Positions 33,024 to 41,894 of a stretch of DNA of 64,000 nt are shown here, piece by piece. Origin of the DNA: Streptomyces albireticuli (lineage in GTDB: Bacteria; Actinomycetota; Actinomycetes; Streptomycetales; Streptomycetaceae); contig NZ_CP021744.1 in NCBI RefSeq assembly GCF_002192455.1, positions 5,737,501 through 5,801,500 of the forward strand, given 5' to 3'. The notes below the pieces were generated by a model, which saw only the letters and a program-made list of their open reading frames with translations, was not told the DNA's origin and did not search any database. Every line of letters begins with the position of its first letter. Positions within the stretch are counted from its first letter, which is position 1. A program made the translations under genes and the position numbers.

Positions 33024-35912
33024 TCACCGCCGCGCGTTCGTCCGCCGCGTCGCCACCGCCGCCGACGGGTCCTCCGGCCAGGGATGCCGCGGATACCGCC
33101 CCCGCAGTTCCGCCCGCACCGCCCGGTACCCCTCCCGCCAGAACGACGCCAGGTCCGCCGTCACCGCCGCCGGCCGCCCCGCCGGGGACAGCAGATGTAC
33201 GAGCACCGGGACCCGGCCGCCCGCGAGGCGCGGCGTCTCCTGGAGGCCGAACAGCTCCTGGAGCTTGACCGCCAGCACCGGCTGCGACCCGCCGTAGTCC
33301 ACCCGGATCCGGGAACCGCTCGGCACCTCCAGACGCTCCGGCGCCAGCTCGTCCAGGCGCGCGGCGGCCCCGCTCGCCCACGGCAGCAGCCGTTCCAGCG
33401 CCTTGCCCGCGTCCAGCCGCTCCAGATCGGCCCGCCTGCGGGCCCGCTCCAGCTCCCAGCCGAGCCAGTCCTCCGCGCCCTCCAGCAGCGCCTCCTCGGA
33501 CACGTCCGGCCACGGCTCCCCGAGCTCGCGGTGGAGGAAGGCCAGCCGCTGCCGCAGCCCCGCCGCCCCGTCCGGCCAGCGCAGCAGGCCCAGCCCCTCG
33601 CTCCGCAGGCCGTCGAGCAGGGCGGCCCGTACGAGCGCGGGGTCCGGCGCCGTCAGGGGACGCTCGGCCAGCTCCACCGCGCCCAGCCGCTCGACGCGCC
33701 GGGCCACGACATCGCGCCGCTCCTCGGACCAGTGGACCTCCTCGCCCTCCGCGCGCAGGGCGCGCGCCGCGCTCCGGGCCGTGTCCTCGTCGATCACCGC
33801 GCCGAGCAGGACCCGCGCCGAGGCCGCCGTGACGGGCCGGTCGGCCACGGCCACCGCGAGCCAGGGCGCGCTGCGCAGCCGCGACCCCTCGCCGAGCCGG
33901 GCGCCGGTGCCGGACGCCATGAGGTACGAGCCCTCGCCGCGCAGACGGGCCACGCGCTCGGGAAAGGCGAGCGCCGTGACGAGCCCGGCGACGGCGTCGT
34001 CGGAGAAGGCCCCCGGCCGGCCGTCTTCTTCCGGGCCCCGGCTCCGGCCGCCGCCCCGTGAACCCGGGCTGCCGCTTCCTGAGCCTTGACCCCGGCCACC
34101 GTCCCCCGAGGCACCGCCCCGGCCGCCTGCCTCGGGTCCCGGGGTATCGCCTCGACTGTCCGATCTGCCTCCCGAAGCCCCGCCTCGGGCACCCGCACTG
34201 TTTCCCGAAGCCCTGCCGCGGCCGACTGCACCGCCGCCGGAGGGCCTGTCCCGGCCGTCCGTGCCGCTACCGGAGGCCCTGCCTCGGGCACCCGTGCTGT
34301 CTCCGGAGGCCCCGCCCCGGTCGCCCGCGGCGTCCCCCGGCATATCGTCCCGACCGGCCGCCTCTGCCCCTGTCCCGTCCTCCGCGCTCCCCTTGAGCGC
34401 CCCCTCCAGCCGCCTCGCCTCGGCCCGCCACCGCGCGCCGTATCCGTCGCCCCCGCGCCGTGCCGCGCGCCACGCCGCCGCCAGGTCGTCCCCGTAGTCC
34501 CGGGGCGGCTCTTCGCTCAGCAGGGCGACCACCTCGGCCGCCCGGCGCGCGCCGACCTCGCGCGCGCCGTCCAGCAGGGCGCGCGCCAGGCGTGGGTGGA
34601 CGCCCAGCCGGGCCATGCGGCGGCCGCGGCCGGTGGGGCGGCCGTCCGGGCCGACGGCTCCCGTGGCGGTCAGGACCTCGCGCGCCGCGGCCATCGCACC
34701 GGACGGCGGCGGGTCGAGGAGGGCGAGGCCCGACGCGTCGGGGTCGCCCCAGCACGCGGCCTGGAGCGCGAACGCCGTCAGGTCCGCGACCGTGATCTCC
34801 GCGGCGGGGAAGCGCGGCAGCCGGCCGTCGTCGGCCTCGGTCCAGCAGCGGTACACCGCGCCCGGCGCCTCACGGCCGGCGCGGCCCGCGCGCTGCCGGG
34901 CGGCCGCGTGGGACGCCCGTACGGTCGTCAGCGCGCTCAGCCCGCGCGCGTGGTCCGTGCGCGGCTCGCGCGCCAGACCGGAGTCGACCACGACGCGCAC
35001 CCCGGGGACGGTCAGGCTGGATTCCGCCACCGACGTCGCCAGCACCACCCGGCGGACGCCCGAGCCGCCCGCCAGCACCGCGTCCTGCGCCTCCGCCGGG
35101 GCCCGCCCGTGCACCTGGAGGACCTCGGCGCCCAGCGTCCCGGGCCCGCCCAGCCGGCCGGCCACCCGGGAGATCTCGCCGACACCGGGCAGGAAGCACA
35201 GCACGTCGCCCTCCCGCTCCCGCAGCGCCCGCCGCACCACGCCCGCGACGTGCTCCAGGAGCGCCGGGTCCACCCGCATCCCGTGCGGCGGCCGCACCGG
35301 CCGGTCCGGCGCGGCCCAGACCACGTCGACGGGGTGGGACGTCCCCCGCGCCTCCACCACGGGGGCGTCGCCCAGCAGCCGGGCCCAGCCCTCCGCGTCC
35401 GTCGTCGCGGACGCCGCGACCAGCCGCAGCTCGGGCCGGAGCGCGGCCCGGACGTCCAACAGGAAGGCGGCGGCGGTGTCCGCGTCGAGGTGGCGCTCAT
35501 GGCACTCGTCGAGGATCACGGTGCCGACGCCGGCCAGCTCCGGATCGCGCTGGAGGCGCTGGAGCAGCACACCGGTGGTGACCACCTCCACCACCGTGCG
35601 GGGCCCGGCCCGGCGCTCGCCGCGCACGGTGAAGCCGACGCGGCCGCCCACGGGCTCGCCCAGCAGCCAGGCCATGCGCCGGGCGGCGGCCCGCGCCGCG
35701 ATCCGGCGCGGCTCCGCGACCAGCACCCGCCGGGCCGGTCCCCGCGGCCCCTCCGGCCCGGTCAGGCCGGCGAGGGCGAGCGGGACCAGCGTGGTCTTTC
35801 CCGTGCCGGGCGGCGCGCACAGCACCGCCACGCCGCGCTCGTCGAGCGCCCGGGACAGGCCCGGCAGGGCGGAACGTACGGGCAGCTGTTCGAGGGCGTC
35901 GGTGCGGATCAC
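33024..35912 (-). CDS. hrpB: ATP-dependent helicase HrpB with repeat insertion
   Basis: A 962-residue DEAH/RHA-family helicase. Walker A is APPGTGKTTLVPLAL, the DEAH box reads DECHERHLD (DECH form), motif III is ASATTDA and the C-terminal motif VI region is QRAGRAGREAPGAVYR. The HrpB C-terminal domain ends the protein (RYPRHPWPEDP). Residues about 509-625 are a Gly/Arg/Ser/Asp linker with seven 11-residue repeats, absent from typical HrpB of some 820 residues. GTG 35912 is the start with a weak GGGCGG site. Cellular role in bacteria is poorly defined (RNA remodelling is suggested by the family). Confidence 0.93.
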   Translation of the reverse strand: MIRTDALEQLPVRSALPGLSRALDERGVAVLCAPPGTGKTTLVPLALAGLTGPEGPRGPARRVLVAEPRRIAARAAARRMAWLLGEPVGGRVGFTVRGERRAGPRTVVEVVTTGVLLQRLQRDPELAGVGTVILDECHERHLDADTAAAFLLDVRAALRPELRLVAASATTDAEGWARLLGDAPVVEARGTSHPVDVVWAAPDRPVRPPHGMRVDPALLEHVAGVVRRALREREGDVLCFLPGVGEISRVAGRLGGPGTLGAEVLQVHGRAPAEAQDAVLAGGSGVRRVVLATSVAESSLTVPGVRVVVDSGLAREPRTDHARGLSALTTVRASHAAARQRAGRAGREAPGAVYRCWTEADDGRLPRFPAAEITVADLTAFALQAACWGDPDASGLALLDPPPSGAMAAAREVLTATGAVGPDGRPTGRGRRMARLGVHPRLARALLDGAREVGARRAAEVVALLSEEPPRDYGDDLAAAWRAARRGGDGYGARWRAEARRLEGALKGSAEDGTGAEAAGRDDMPGDAAGDRGGASGDSTGARGRASGSGTDGRDRPSGGGAVGRGRASGNSAGARGGASGGRSDSRGDTPGPEAGGRGGASGDGGRGQGSGSGSPGSRGGGRSRGPEEDGRPGAFSDDAVAGLVTALAFPERVARLRGEGSYLMASGTGARLGEGSRLRSAPWLAVAVADRPVTAASARVLLGAVIDEDTARSAARALRAEGEEVHWSEERRDVVARRVERLGAVELAERPLTAPDPALVRAALLDGLRSEGLGLLRWPDGAAGLRQRLAFLHRELGEPWPDVSEEALLEGAEDWLGWELERARRRADLERLDAGKALERLLPWASGAAARLDELAPERLEVPSGSRIRVDYGGSQPVLAVKLQELFGLQETPRLAGGRVPVLVHLLSPAGRPAAVTADLASFWREGYRAVRAELRGRYPRHPWPEDPSAAVATRRTNARR
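34089..34319 (-). repeat. Seven 33-base coding repeats in hrpB
   Basis: Each unit encodes 11 residues of the form R-G-x-A-S-G followed by five Gly/Ala/Ser/Asp-rich residues (for example RGGASGDSTGA, RGRASGNSAGA). They span residues 532-608. Confidence 0.85.
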
Positions 35913-35927
35913 CCGCCCAGTCTCGCG

Positions 35928-36731
35928 CTAGTCGCGCTCGCAGACGAAAATCGCGGTGCCCGGGATCAGGTTCCCGCGCAGCGGGGACCAGCCGCCCCAC
36001 TCCTGGGTGTTCCAGGCGGGCCACTCCGGCTCGACCAGGTCCACCAGCCGGAAGCCGCCCGCGACCACGTCGCGCACCCGGTCGCCGAGCGTGCGGTGGT
36101 GCTCCACATAGACGGCCCGCCCGGTCTCGTCCTGCTCGACGTAGGGCGTGCGGTCGAAGTAGGACGCCGCCACGGACAGGCCCTCGGGGCCGGGCTCGTC
36201 CGGGAACGCCCAGCGGATGGGGTGGGTCACGGAGAAGACCCAGCGCCCGCCCGGCCGCAGCACCCGGCGCACCTCGCGCATCACCCGCACCGGGTCCGCG
36301 ACGAAGGGGACCGCGCCGTAGGCGGAGCAGGCGAGGTCGAAGGAGCCGTCCGCGAAGGGCAGCGCCCCCGCGTCCGCCTCCACCAGCGGGACGTCGCCGC
36401 CGATCCGCAGGGCGTGCTGGAGCTGGCGGTGGGAGAGGTCGAGGGCCACCGGCCGGGCGCCCTGCGCGGCCAGCCAGCGGGAGCACTGGGCGGCGCCGGC
36501 GCCGATCTCCAGGACGTCGAGGCCCTTCAGGCTTCCCTCCGGGCCGAGGAGGCGGGCGTCGGCCTCGTCGAGGCCCTCGGGGCCCCAGACGAAGCGGTCG
36601 TCGCCGAGGAAGGCGCCGTGCTCGGTCTGGTACTCGTCGGCGTTACGGTCCCACCAGCCGCGGCTGGCCCGGCTGCTCTCCGCCTCGCCGCTGGCCCGCC
36701 GGGTCGCTTCCGGTTCGTACTCTTGGATCAT
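35928..36731 (-). CDS. Class I SAM-dependent methyltransferase
   Basis: A 267-residue Rossmann-fold methyltransferase (UbiE/COQ5-like group). Motif I is LDVLEIGAGAAQCSRWLA, followed by LDLSHRQLQHA, post-I LPFADGSFDLACSAYG and motif III REVRRVLRPGGRWVFSVTHP. The C-terminal part (EPEWPAWNTQEWGGWSPLRG) closes the substrate pocket. It is common beside rpsA in Streptomyces. The substrate is unknown. ATG 36731 is the start; hrpB starts 15 bases past its stop, so the two may be co-transcribed. Confidence 0.92.
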   Translation of the reverse strand: MIQEYEPEATRRASGEAESSRASRGWWDRNADEYQTEHGAFLGDDRFVWGPEGLDEADARLLGPEGSLKGLDVLEIGAGAAQCSRWLAAQGARPVALDLSHRQLQHALRIGGDVPLVEADAGALPFADGSFDLACSAYGAVPFVADPVRVMREVRRVLRPGGRWVFSVTHPIRWAFPDEPGPEGLSVAASYFDRTPYVEQDETGRAVYVEHHRTLGDRVRDVVAGGFRLVDLVEPEWPAWNTQEWGGWSPLRGNLIPGTAIFVCERD

Positions 36732-36894
36732 TTGGACCGTCGTGCCCTCGGCAGTAGTGGTTCATCGGACTTTGTCGTATCTTCTGGGACGCCCGAGCGT
36801 GAAGCTTCGGGGTGCGGCAGGGCCCGCGTGGCCTCGCAAAACATAAGTTGTGCCCGTTATGGCGGGTTTCGTCCCGGGTGTGCGCCTTCGCGCA

Positions 36895-36923
36895 TTGACC
36901 GTGCCCCGCTGCCCCCGTATGCT
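36895..36923 (+). promoter_or_regulatory. Housekeeping-type promoter of rpsA
   Basis: TTGACC, exactly 17 bases, then TATGCT. This is close to the HrdB consensus and predicts a start near 36930. Confidence 0.75.
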
Positions 36924-36929
36924 ACAAGT

Positions 36930-37162
36930 TGCGCTGCGGGCCTGCGCGCCTCAGACAGAGCAGGTCACGCTCGCACTTGTTGTATGTCCCCTCGGTTGTC
37001 GAGGCGCTTTCGATCTTCTTCGGGAGCCTTCGGGAAGTCCTCGGATTTCCCTGGGTCCCCGGGTGGTGCGTCTCCAGCGGCTGTCCGGCTTCGGCGGTGC
37101 GATACGGGCTCTCGGCGTAGCAGTACCTACGACTCACTGTCCGTACCGGAGCCTTTTCCCAC
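36930..37162 (+). promoter_or_regulatory. Long rpsA leader of about 230 bases
   Basis: No gene is seen between the methyltransferase start and rpsA (36732-37162). The predicted leader contains several short inverted repeats (for example CTTCGGGAGCCTTCGGGAAG). It has no strong Shine-Dalgarno just before the ATG (CCGGAGCCTTTTCCCAC). S1 proteins often repress their own translation through such leaders; here that is inference. Confidence 0.5.
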
Positions 37163-38668
37163 ATGACGAGCAGCACCGAGACCACCGCCACCACCCCGCA
37201 GGTTGCGGTCAACGACATCGGTAACGAGGAAGCCTTCCTCGCCGCGATCGACGAGACGATCAAGTACTTCAACGACGGCGACATCGTCGACGGCGTCATC
37301 GTGAAGGTCGACCGGGACGAGGTCCTGCTCGACATCGGTTACAAGACCGAAGGCGTCATCCCTTCCCGCGAGCTTTCGATCAAGCACGACGTCGACCCGA
37401 ACGAGGTCGTCAAGGTCGGCGACGAGATCGAGGCCCTGGTTCTCCAGAAGGAGGACAAGGAAGGTCGTCTCATCCTGTCCAAGAAGCGCGCTCAGTACGA
37501 GCGTGCCTGGGGCACGATCGAGAAGATCAAGGAAGAGGACGGGATCGTCACCGGTACCGTCATCGAGGTCGTCAAGGGTGGTCTCATCCTCGACATCGGC
37601 CTCCGTGGCTTCCTCCCGGCCTCCCTGGTCGAGATGCGCCGCGTCCGCGACCTCCAGCCCTACGTGGGCAAGGAGCTCGAGGCCAAGATCATCGAGCTGG
37701 ACAAGAACCGCAACAACGTGGTCCTGTCCCGCCGTGCCTGGCTGGAGCAGACCCAGAGCGAGGTCCGCCAGACCTTCCTCACGACCCTGCAGAAGGGCCA
37801 GGTCCGCTCCGGCGTCGTCTCCTCGATCGTCAACTTCGGTGCGTTCGTGGACCTCGGCGGCGTCGACGGTCTCGTCCACGTCTCCGAGCTCTCCTGGAAG
37901 CACATCGACCACCCGTCCGAGGTTGTCGAGGTCGGCCAGGAAGTCACCGTCGAGGTTCTCGACGTCGACATGGACCGCGAGCGCGTCTCCCTGTCGCTCA
38001 AGGCGACGCAGGAAGACCCGTGGCAGCAGTTCGCCCGGACCCACCAGATCGGTCAGGTCGTCCCGGGTAAGGTCACCAAGCTCGTTCCGTTCGGTGCGTT
38101 CGTCCGCGTCGACGAGGGCATCGAGGGCCTGGTCCACATCTCCGAGCTGGCCGAGCGCCACGTGGAGATCCCGGAGCAGGTCGTCCAGGTCAACGACGAG
38201 ATCTTCGTCAAGGTCATCGACATCGACCTCGAGCGCCGTCGCATCAGCCTCTCGCTGAAGCAGGCCAACGAGTCCTTCGGTGCCGACCCGTCCGTGGTCG
38301 AGTTCGACCCGACCCTGTACGGCATGGCCGCGTCCTACGACGACCAGGGCAACTACATCTACCCCGAGGGCTTCGACCCCGAGGCCAACGACTGGCTCGA
38401 GGGCTACGAGAAGCAGCGCGAGGAGTGGGAGCGCCAGTACGCCGAGGCGCAGCAGCGCTTCGAGCAGCACCAGGCGCAGGTCATCAAGTCCCGCGAGGCC
38501 GACGAGCAGGCCGCTGCCGAGGGCGCTGCCGCTCCGGCCGCCGCCTCCACCGGTGGCAACGTCTCCGGCGGTTCGTACTCCTCGGAGTCGGCCGACAACT
38601 CCGGCGCCCTGGCGTCGGACGAGGCGCTCGCCGCGCTCCGCGAGAAGCTCGCCGGCGGCCAGAGCTGA
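37163..38668 (+). CDS. rpsA: 30S ribosomal protein S1
   Basis: A 501-residue protein with four S1 RNA-binding domains, at about residues 35-105, 120-190, 208-280 and 293-370. Examples are GVIVKVDRDEVLLDIGYKTE and VNFGAFVDLGGVDGLVHVSE. An acidic, Glu/Gln-rich helix (YEKQREEWERQYAEAQQRFE) and an Ala/Ser-rich tail complete it. It recruits mRNA to the ribosome, which matters for weak or long leaders. Codon use is less extreme than the neighbours (more GTT and GGT), as in highly expressed Streptomyces genes. Confidence 0.98.
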   Translation: MTSSTETTATTPQVAVNDIGNEEAFLAAIDETIKYFNDGDIVDGVIVKVDRDEVLLDIGYKTEGVIPSRELSIKHDVDPNEVVKVGDEIEALVLQKEDKEGRLILSKKRAQYERAWGTIEKIKEEDGIVTGTVIEVVKGGLILDIGLRGFLPASLVEMRRVRDLQPYVGKELEAKIIELDKNRNNVVLSRRAWLEQTQSEVRQTFLTTLQKGQVRSGVVSSIVNFGAFVDLGGVDGLVHVSELSWKHIDHPSEVVEVGQEVTVEVLDVDMDRERVSLSLKATQEDPWQQFARTHQIGQVVPGKVTKLVPFGAFVRVDEGIEGLVHISELAERHVEIPEQVVQVNDEIFVKVIDIDLERRRISLSLKQANESFGADPSVVEFDPTLYGMAASYDDQGNYIYPEGFDPEANDWLEGYEKQREEWERQYAEAQQRFEQHQAQVIKSREADEQAAAEGAAAPAAASTGGNVSGGSYSSESADNSGALASDEALAALREKLAGGQS

Positions 38669-38706
38669 GGCTCTGACCGGCAGCAGCTGACAGCTGACTG
38701 AGAAAG

Positions 38707-38734
38707 GCCCGTCCCCTTCGGGGGGCGGGCTTTT
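38707..38734 (+). terminator. Intrinsic terminator of rpsA
   Basis: GCCCGTCCCC-TTCG-GGGGGCGGGC (10 bp with one T-G) followed by TTTT. Confidence 0.92.
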
Positions 38735-38907
38735 CCCATGTCCGGATGTTCCCGGAGGTGCCGGGCCCTTGCCCGGGCCCGTTCCCGTGGCCACCCTCGC
38801 CGCTGCCGCCGGGAAGTGTGTCCGCCGTGTTGCGCGCCACGGTCGCGGGAATGGCCGGGCCCTCCCCGCGCGTTCCCCGGTACGGAACATGAGGAGGAAC
38901 GGTCACT

Positions 38908-39849
38908 GTGTTGGATCCGCAGGGTTTGTACGAATGGGAGCCCAAGGGGCTCGCCGTGGCCGACCTGGCCTTGGCCCAGGACACGGCCGGCCTGGTCATG
39001 CTCTACCACTTCGACGGCTACATCGACGCCGGAGCCACGGGTGAACTGATCGTCGGACGGCTGCTGGACAGCCTGCCGCACCAGGTCGTCGCCCGCTTCG
39101 ACCACGACCGGCTCATCGACTACCGGGCCCGCCGCCCCTTGCTGACCTTCCAGCGCGACCGCTGGAGCGCCTACGAGACCCCGAAGATCGAACTGCGCCT
39201 GGCGCAGGACGCCACCGGCGCGCCCTTCCTCCTCCTCACCGGCCCCGAGCCGGACGTGGAGTGGGAGCGCTTCGCCGCGGCCGTCGGCCAGCTCGTGGAG
39301 CGGCTCGGCGTGCGGCTCTCGGTCAACTTCCACGGCATCCCCATGGGCGTCCCCCACACCCGCCCCGTGGGCATCACGCCGCACGGCAACCGCACGGACC
39401 TGATGCCCGGTCATCGCAGCTTCTTCGACGAGGCGCAGGTGCCCGGCAGCGCCGAGTCGCTCGTCGAGTACCGCCTCGCGGAGGCCGGCCACGACGTCCT
39501 CGGCGTCGCCGCGCACGTCCCGCACTACGTCGCCCGCTCGCCCTACCCCGACGCGGCCCTCACCGCCCTGGAGGCGATCACCGCCGCCACGGGCCTCGTC
39601 CTGCCGAACGCGGCGCACGCGCTGCGCACGGACGCGCTGCGGACCCAGGAGGAGATCGAGCGTCAGATCGCCGACGGCGACGAGGAACTCGTCTCCCTCG
39701 TCCGGGGGCTTGAGCACCAGTACGACGCGGTGGCCGGCTCCGAGACCCGGGGCAACCTCGTCGCCGAGCCGGTGGAGCTGCCCTCCGCGGACGAGCTGGG
39801 CGCGGAGTTCGAGCGCTTCCTTGCCGACCGGGAAGGCGAGACGGGCTGA
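38908..39849 (+). CDS. PAC2-family (proteasome assembly chaperone-like) protein
   Basis: A 313-residue cytosolic PAC2 protein. It starts at GTG 38908, ten bases after GAGGAGG; TTG 38911 is also possible. Family blocks include MLYHFDGYIDAGATGELIVG, LLTGPEPDVEWERFA and NFHGIPMGVPHTRP. In eukaryotes PAC2 assists 20S proteasome assembly. Actinobacteria also have proteasomes, but the bacterial PAC2 role is unproven. It stands between rpsA and coaE. Confidence 0.92.
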   Translation: MLDPQGLYEWEPKGLAVADLALAQDTAGLVMLYHFDGYIDAGATGELIVGRLLDSLPHQVVARFDHDRLIDYRARRPLLTFQRDRWSAYETPKIELRLAQDATGAPFLLLTGPEPDVEWERFAAAVGQLVERLGVRLSVNFHGIPMGVPHTRPVGITPHGNRTDLMPGHRSFFDEAQVPGSAESLVEYRLAEAGHDVLGVAAHVPHYVARSPYPDAALTALEAITAATGLVLPNAAHALRTDALRTQEEIERQIADGDEELVSLVRGLEHQYDAVAGSETRGNLVAEPVELPSADELGAEFERFLADREGETG

Positions 39850-39974
39850 TCGGATAGGCTGCGCGACAGGCCGCGCCCGTGCGCCCGTGGGGTCCTCTCC
39901 GGGCACCGGCACCGGCGCCGGTCTGTGCTCCTCCCCGCGTCCCGCGGGGATACTGCTGAGGCGGAGGCGTGGTC

Positions 39975-40574
39975 ATGTTGTCCGTGGGTCTGACCGGTGG
40001 AATCGGCGCGGGCAAGAGCGAGGTGTCCCGGCTCCTCGCGTCGTACGGCGCCGTGGTCGTGGACTCCGACAAGATCGCGCGCGAGGTGGTGGAGCCGGGC
40101 ACGCCCGGACTGGCCGCCGTCGTCGCCGAGTTCGGCCCCGGCGTCCTCACCCCCGACGGGGCCCTCGACCGCCCGGCGCTCGGCGCGATCGTCTTCGCCG
40201 ACCCGGACCGGCTCGCCGCCCTCAACGCCATCGTCCACCCGCTCGTCCGGGAGCGCTCCGCCCAGCTGGAGGCGGCGGCCGGCCCCGACGCGGTGCTCGT
40301 CCACGACGTCCCCCTCCTGGCCGAGAACGGCCTCGCGCCGCTGTACGACCTCGTCGTCGTCATCGACGCCTCCACCGGGACGCGTCTCGACCGGCTCGTG
40401 GGACTGCGCGGCATGACGCCGGACGAGGCGCGGGCGCGGATGGCCGCGCAGGCGACGCGGGAGGCCCGGCTGGCGATCGCGGATCTGGTGATCGAGAACG
40501 ACGGGTCACGGGAGGAGCTGGAGGCCCGGGTGCGGGAGGTCTGGGCGGAGCTGGCGGAACGCCGGGAGAGCTGA
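39975..40574 (+). CDS. coaE: Dephospho-CoA kinase
   Basis: A 199-residue kinase for the last step of coenzyme A synthesis. P-loop GLTGGIGAGKSEVSRLL is at the N-terminus, followed by VVDSDKIAREVVEPGTPGL, the substrate motif HPLVRERS and HDVPLLAENG. ATG 39975 fits the GGAGG at 39963-39967; GTG 39969 would be too close. Some actinobacterial CoaE carry a C-terminal GrpB domain; this one does not. Confidence 0.96.
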   Translation: MLSVGLTGGIGAGKSEVSRLLASYGAVVVDSDKIAREVVEPGTPGLAAVVAEFGPGVLTPDGALDRPALGAIVFADPDRLAALNAIVHPLVRERSAQLEAAAGPDAVLVHDVPLLAENGLAPLYDLVVVIDASTGTRLDRLVGLRGMTPDEARARMAAQATREARLAIADLVIENDGSREELEARVREVWAELAERRES

Positions 40575-40862
40575 GAGCCGGCCTGTCCGGTGCCTGAGGC
40601 TCGCCTCCCGGTTGCGGGGGAGGGCGGGCAGGGGGCAAGCCCCGCGCGGCGGTTGCCGTCACCGCACCCATCCCGTTCGTCATATCGGGTGATGGGCTGC
40701 CCGGCCCCTGGACCCCGCTCACGCCCCCGCATCGCCCCACCCCCAAGGGATCCCGCTTCCACCCCCGCCGCTCCCGCCCCACCGCGCCCCGGATCACCCC
40801 CTCCCCGCCTGCATAGGATCCCCCCGACCGACAGACAGGCGCACACCGCGAGGGGATCCCGC

Positions 40863-41456
40863 ATGACCATGCAGGACATGCTCGCCGCGCACGCCGAGGC
40901 CGAGGCGCGGTCGGCCGGGGCCAGGTACCGGGCGCGCGCGTTCGGCGCCGCACTCATGCTGTTCAGCCTGCTCGGCATGGGGTTCTGCCTCTCCCAGTCC
41001 GTCAAGGCCGCGGGCTACGTCGCGGACAAGGGCACGGTGACCGTCTCCGAATGCCGCACGGAACGGTCCCTGTCCCGCCGGGTGAAGAAGGAGGAGACCC
41101 GCTGCACCGGGGTCTTCCGGTCGGAGGGCGGCCGGACCGTCCGGGACGACGCCGAGCTCACGGGGTACTACGTGCCGGGCGAGAAGGTCCGCGTCTACCG
41201 GGAGGCGTCCGACTACTCGCTGGTCAGCCTGCGGGCGTTCTGGGGATGGCTGTGCCTGGTGTTCTTCTGCCTGGTCCTGTTCTCCCGGGGCCTGGTGAGC
41301 GTGGTCGTCGGGGTCAGCGCGACCGCTTTCCACGAGTTCCCGTACGCCCAGGAGATGCTCAAGAGGACCCCGTTCGCCGACTACGTGAAGTGGCTGCTCC
41401 TGATCGGAGGCTGCGGGCTGCTGCTCTGCGTCATGCTGGCCGCGGTCTCGCCCTGA
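40863..41456 (+). CDS. Hypothetical membrane protein upstream of WXG100-like genes
   Basis: A 197-residue protein with four predicted helices: residues about 28-50 (FGAALMLFSLLGMGFCLSQS), 121-138 and 139-155 (WGWLCLVFFCLVLFSRGLVS), and 178-195. A roughly 70-residue extracytoplasmic loop has two Cys (SECRTE, TRCTGV). AGGGGA precedes ATG 40863. It is the first gene of a cassette with two WXG100-like genes and a small helical protein. A role in handling secreted partners is inference from position. The 288 bases before it hold no gene; an imperfect inverted repeat (CCCATCCCG ... CGGGTGATGGG) is at about 40668-40697. Confidence 0.7.
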   Translation: MTMQDMLAAHAEAEARSAGARYRARAFGAALMLFSLLGMGFCLSQSVKAAGYVADKGTVTVSECRTERSLSRRVKKEETRCTGVFRSEGGRTVRDDAELTGYYVPGEKVRVYREASDYSLVSLRAFWGWLCLVFFCLVLFSRGLVSVVVGVSATAFHEFPYAQEMLKRTPFADYVKWLLLIGGCGLLLCVMLAAVSP

Positions 41457-41529
41457 CCGCTTGTTCGACCACTTGCCTGTCCACTCACCCGTGAGCCCGG
41501 GGCGCCGCGTCCCCGGGGGAGGGAACACG

Positions 41530-41894
41530 ATGACGCTGCGGGTACAGCCCGGGGAGCTGGAGAAGTTCGCCGGGCAACTGCGCCGGGCCGCCGACGACGC
41601 GTACGACATGCTCGCCCACGCCGACCGCTACACCAAGGTGTCGCTGGTCCAGGGGGCCTGTCGGGGCTGGTGGTCGGGCAGCACGAGGACTTACGGGAAA
41701 CCGTGCTCGGCACGCTGCGACACCTCACCGACGTCCTGAAGGGCTCGGCGGACGGGATCGAGGAGTCCGTGGCCTATTACCGGCGCACCGACCTCTCCCT
41801 CGCGGCGAAGCTGGACGCGGCCGGGGCGCACGCCGGGACGGGCCAGGGGCACGGGACGGCGCCGATGGCGGGGCGGGGTGCCGGCCCCGTATGA
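41530..41894 (+). pseudogene. WXG100-like protein gene with a -1 frameshift at a G run
   Basis: Two overlapping frames make one plausible 121-residue protein. The first frame (ATG 41530, MTLRVQPGELEKFAGQLRRA) stays sensible to VQG at 41655, then degenerates. The continuation, GLSGLVVGQHEDLRETVLGT through IEESVAYYRRTD, is in the -1 frame. The switch lies in a run of five G (41652-41656); six G would restore a single frame. The result looks like a helical-hairpin WXG100/ESAT-6-type secretion substrate. Its stop overlaps the next ATG. It could be a true mutation, a sequencing error or programmed slippage. Confidence 0.75.
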
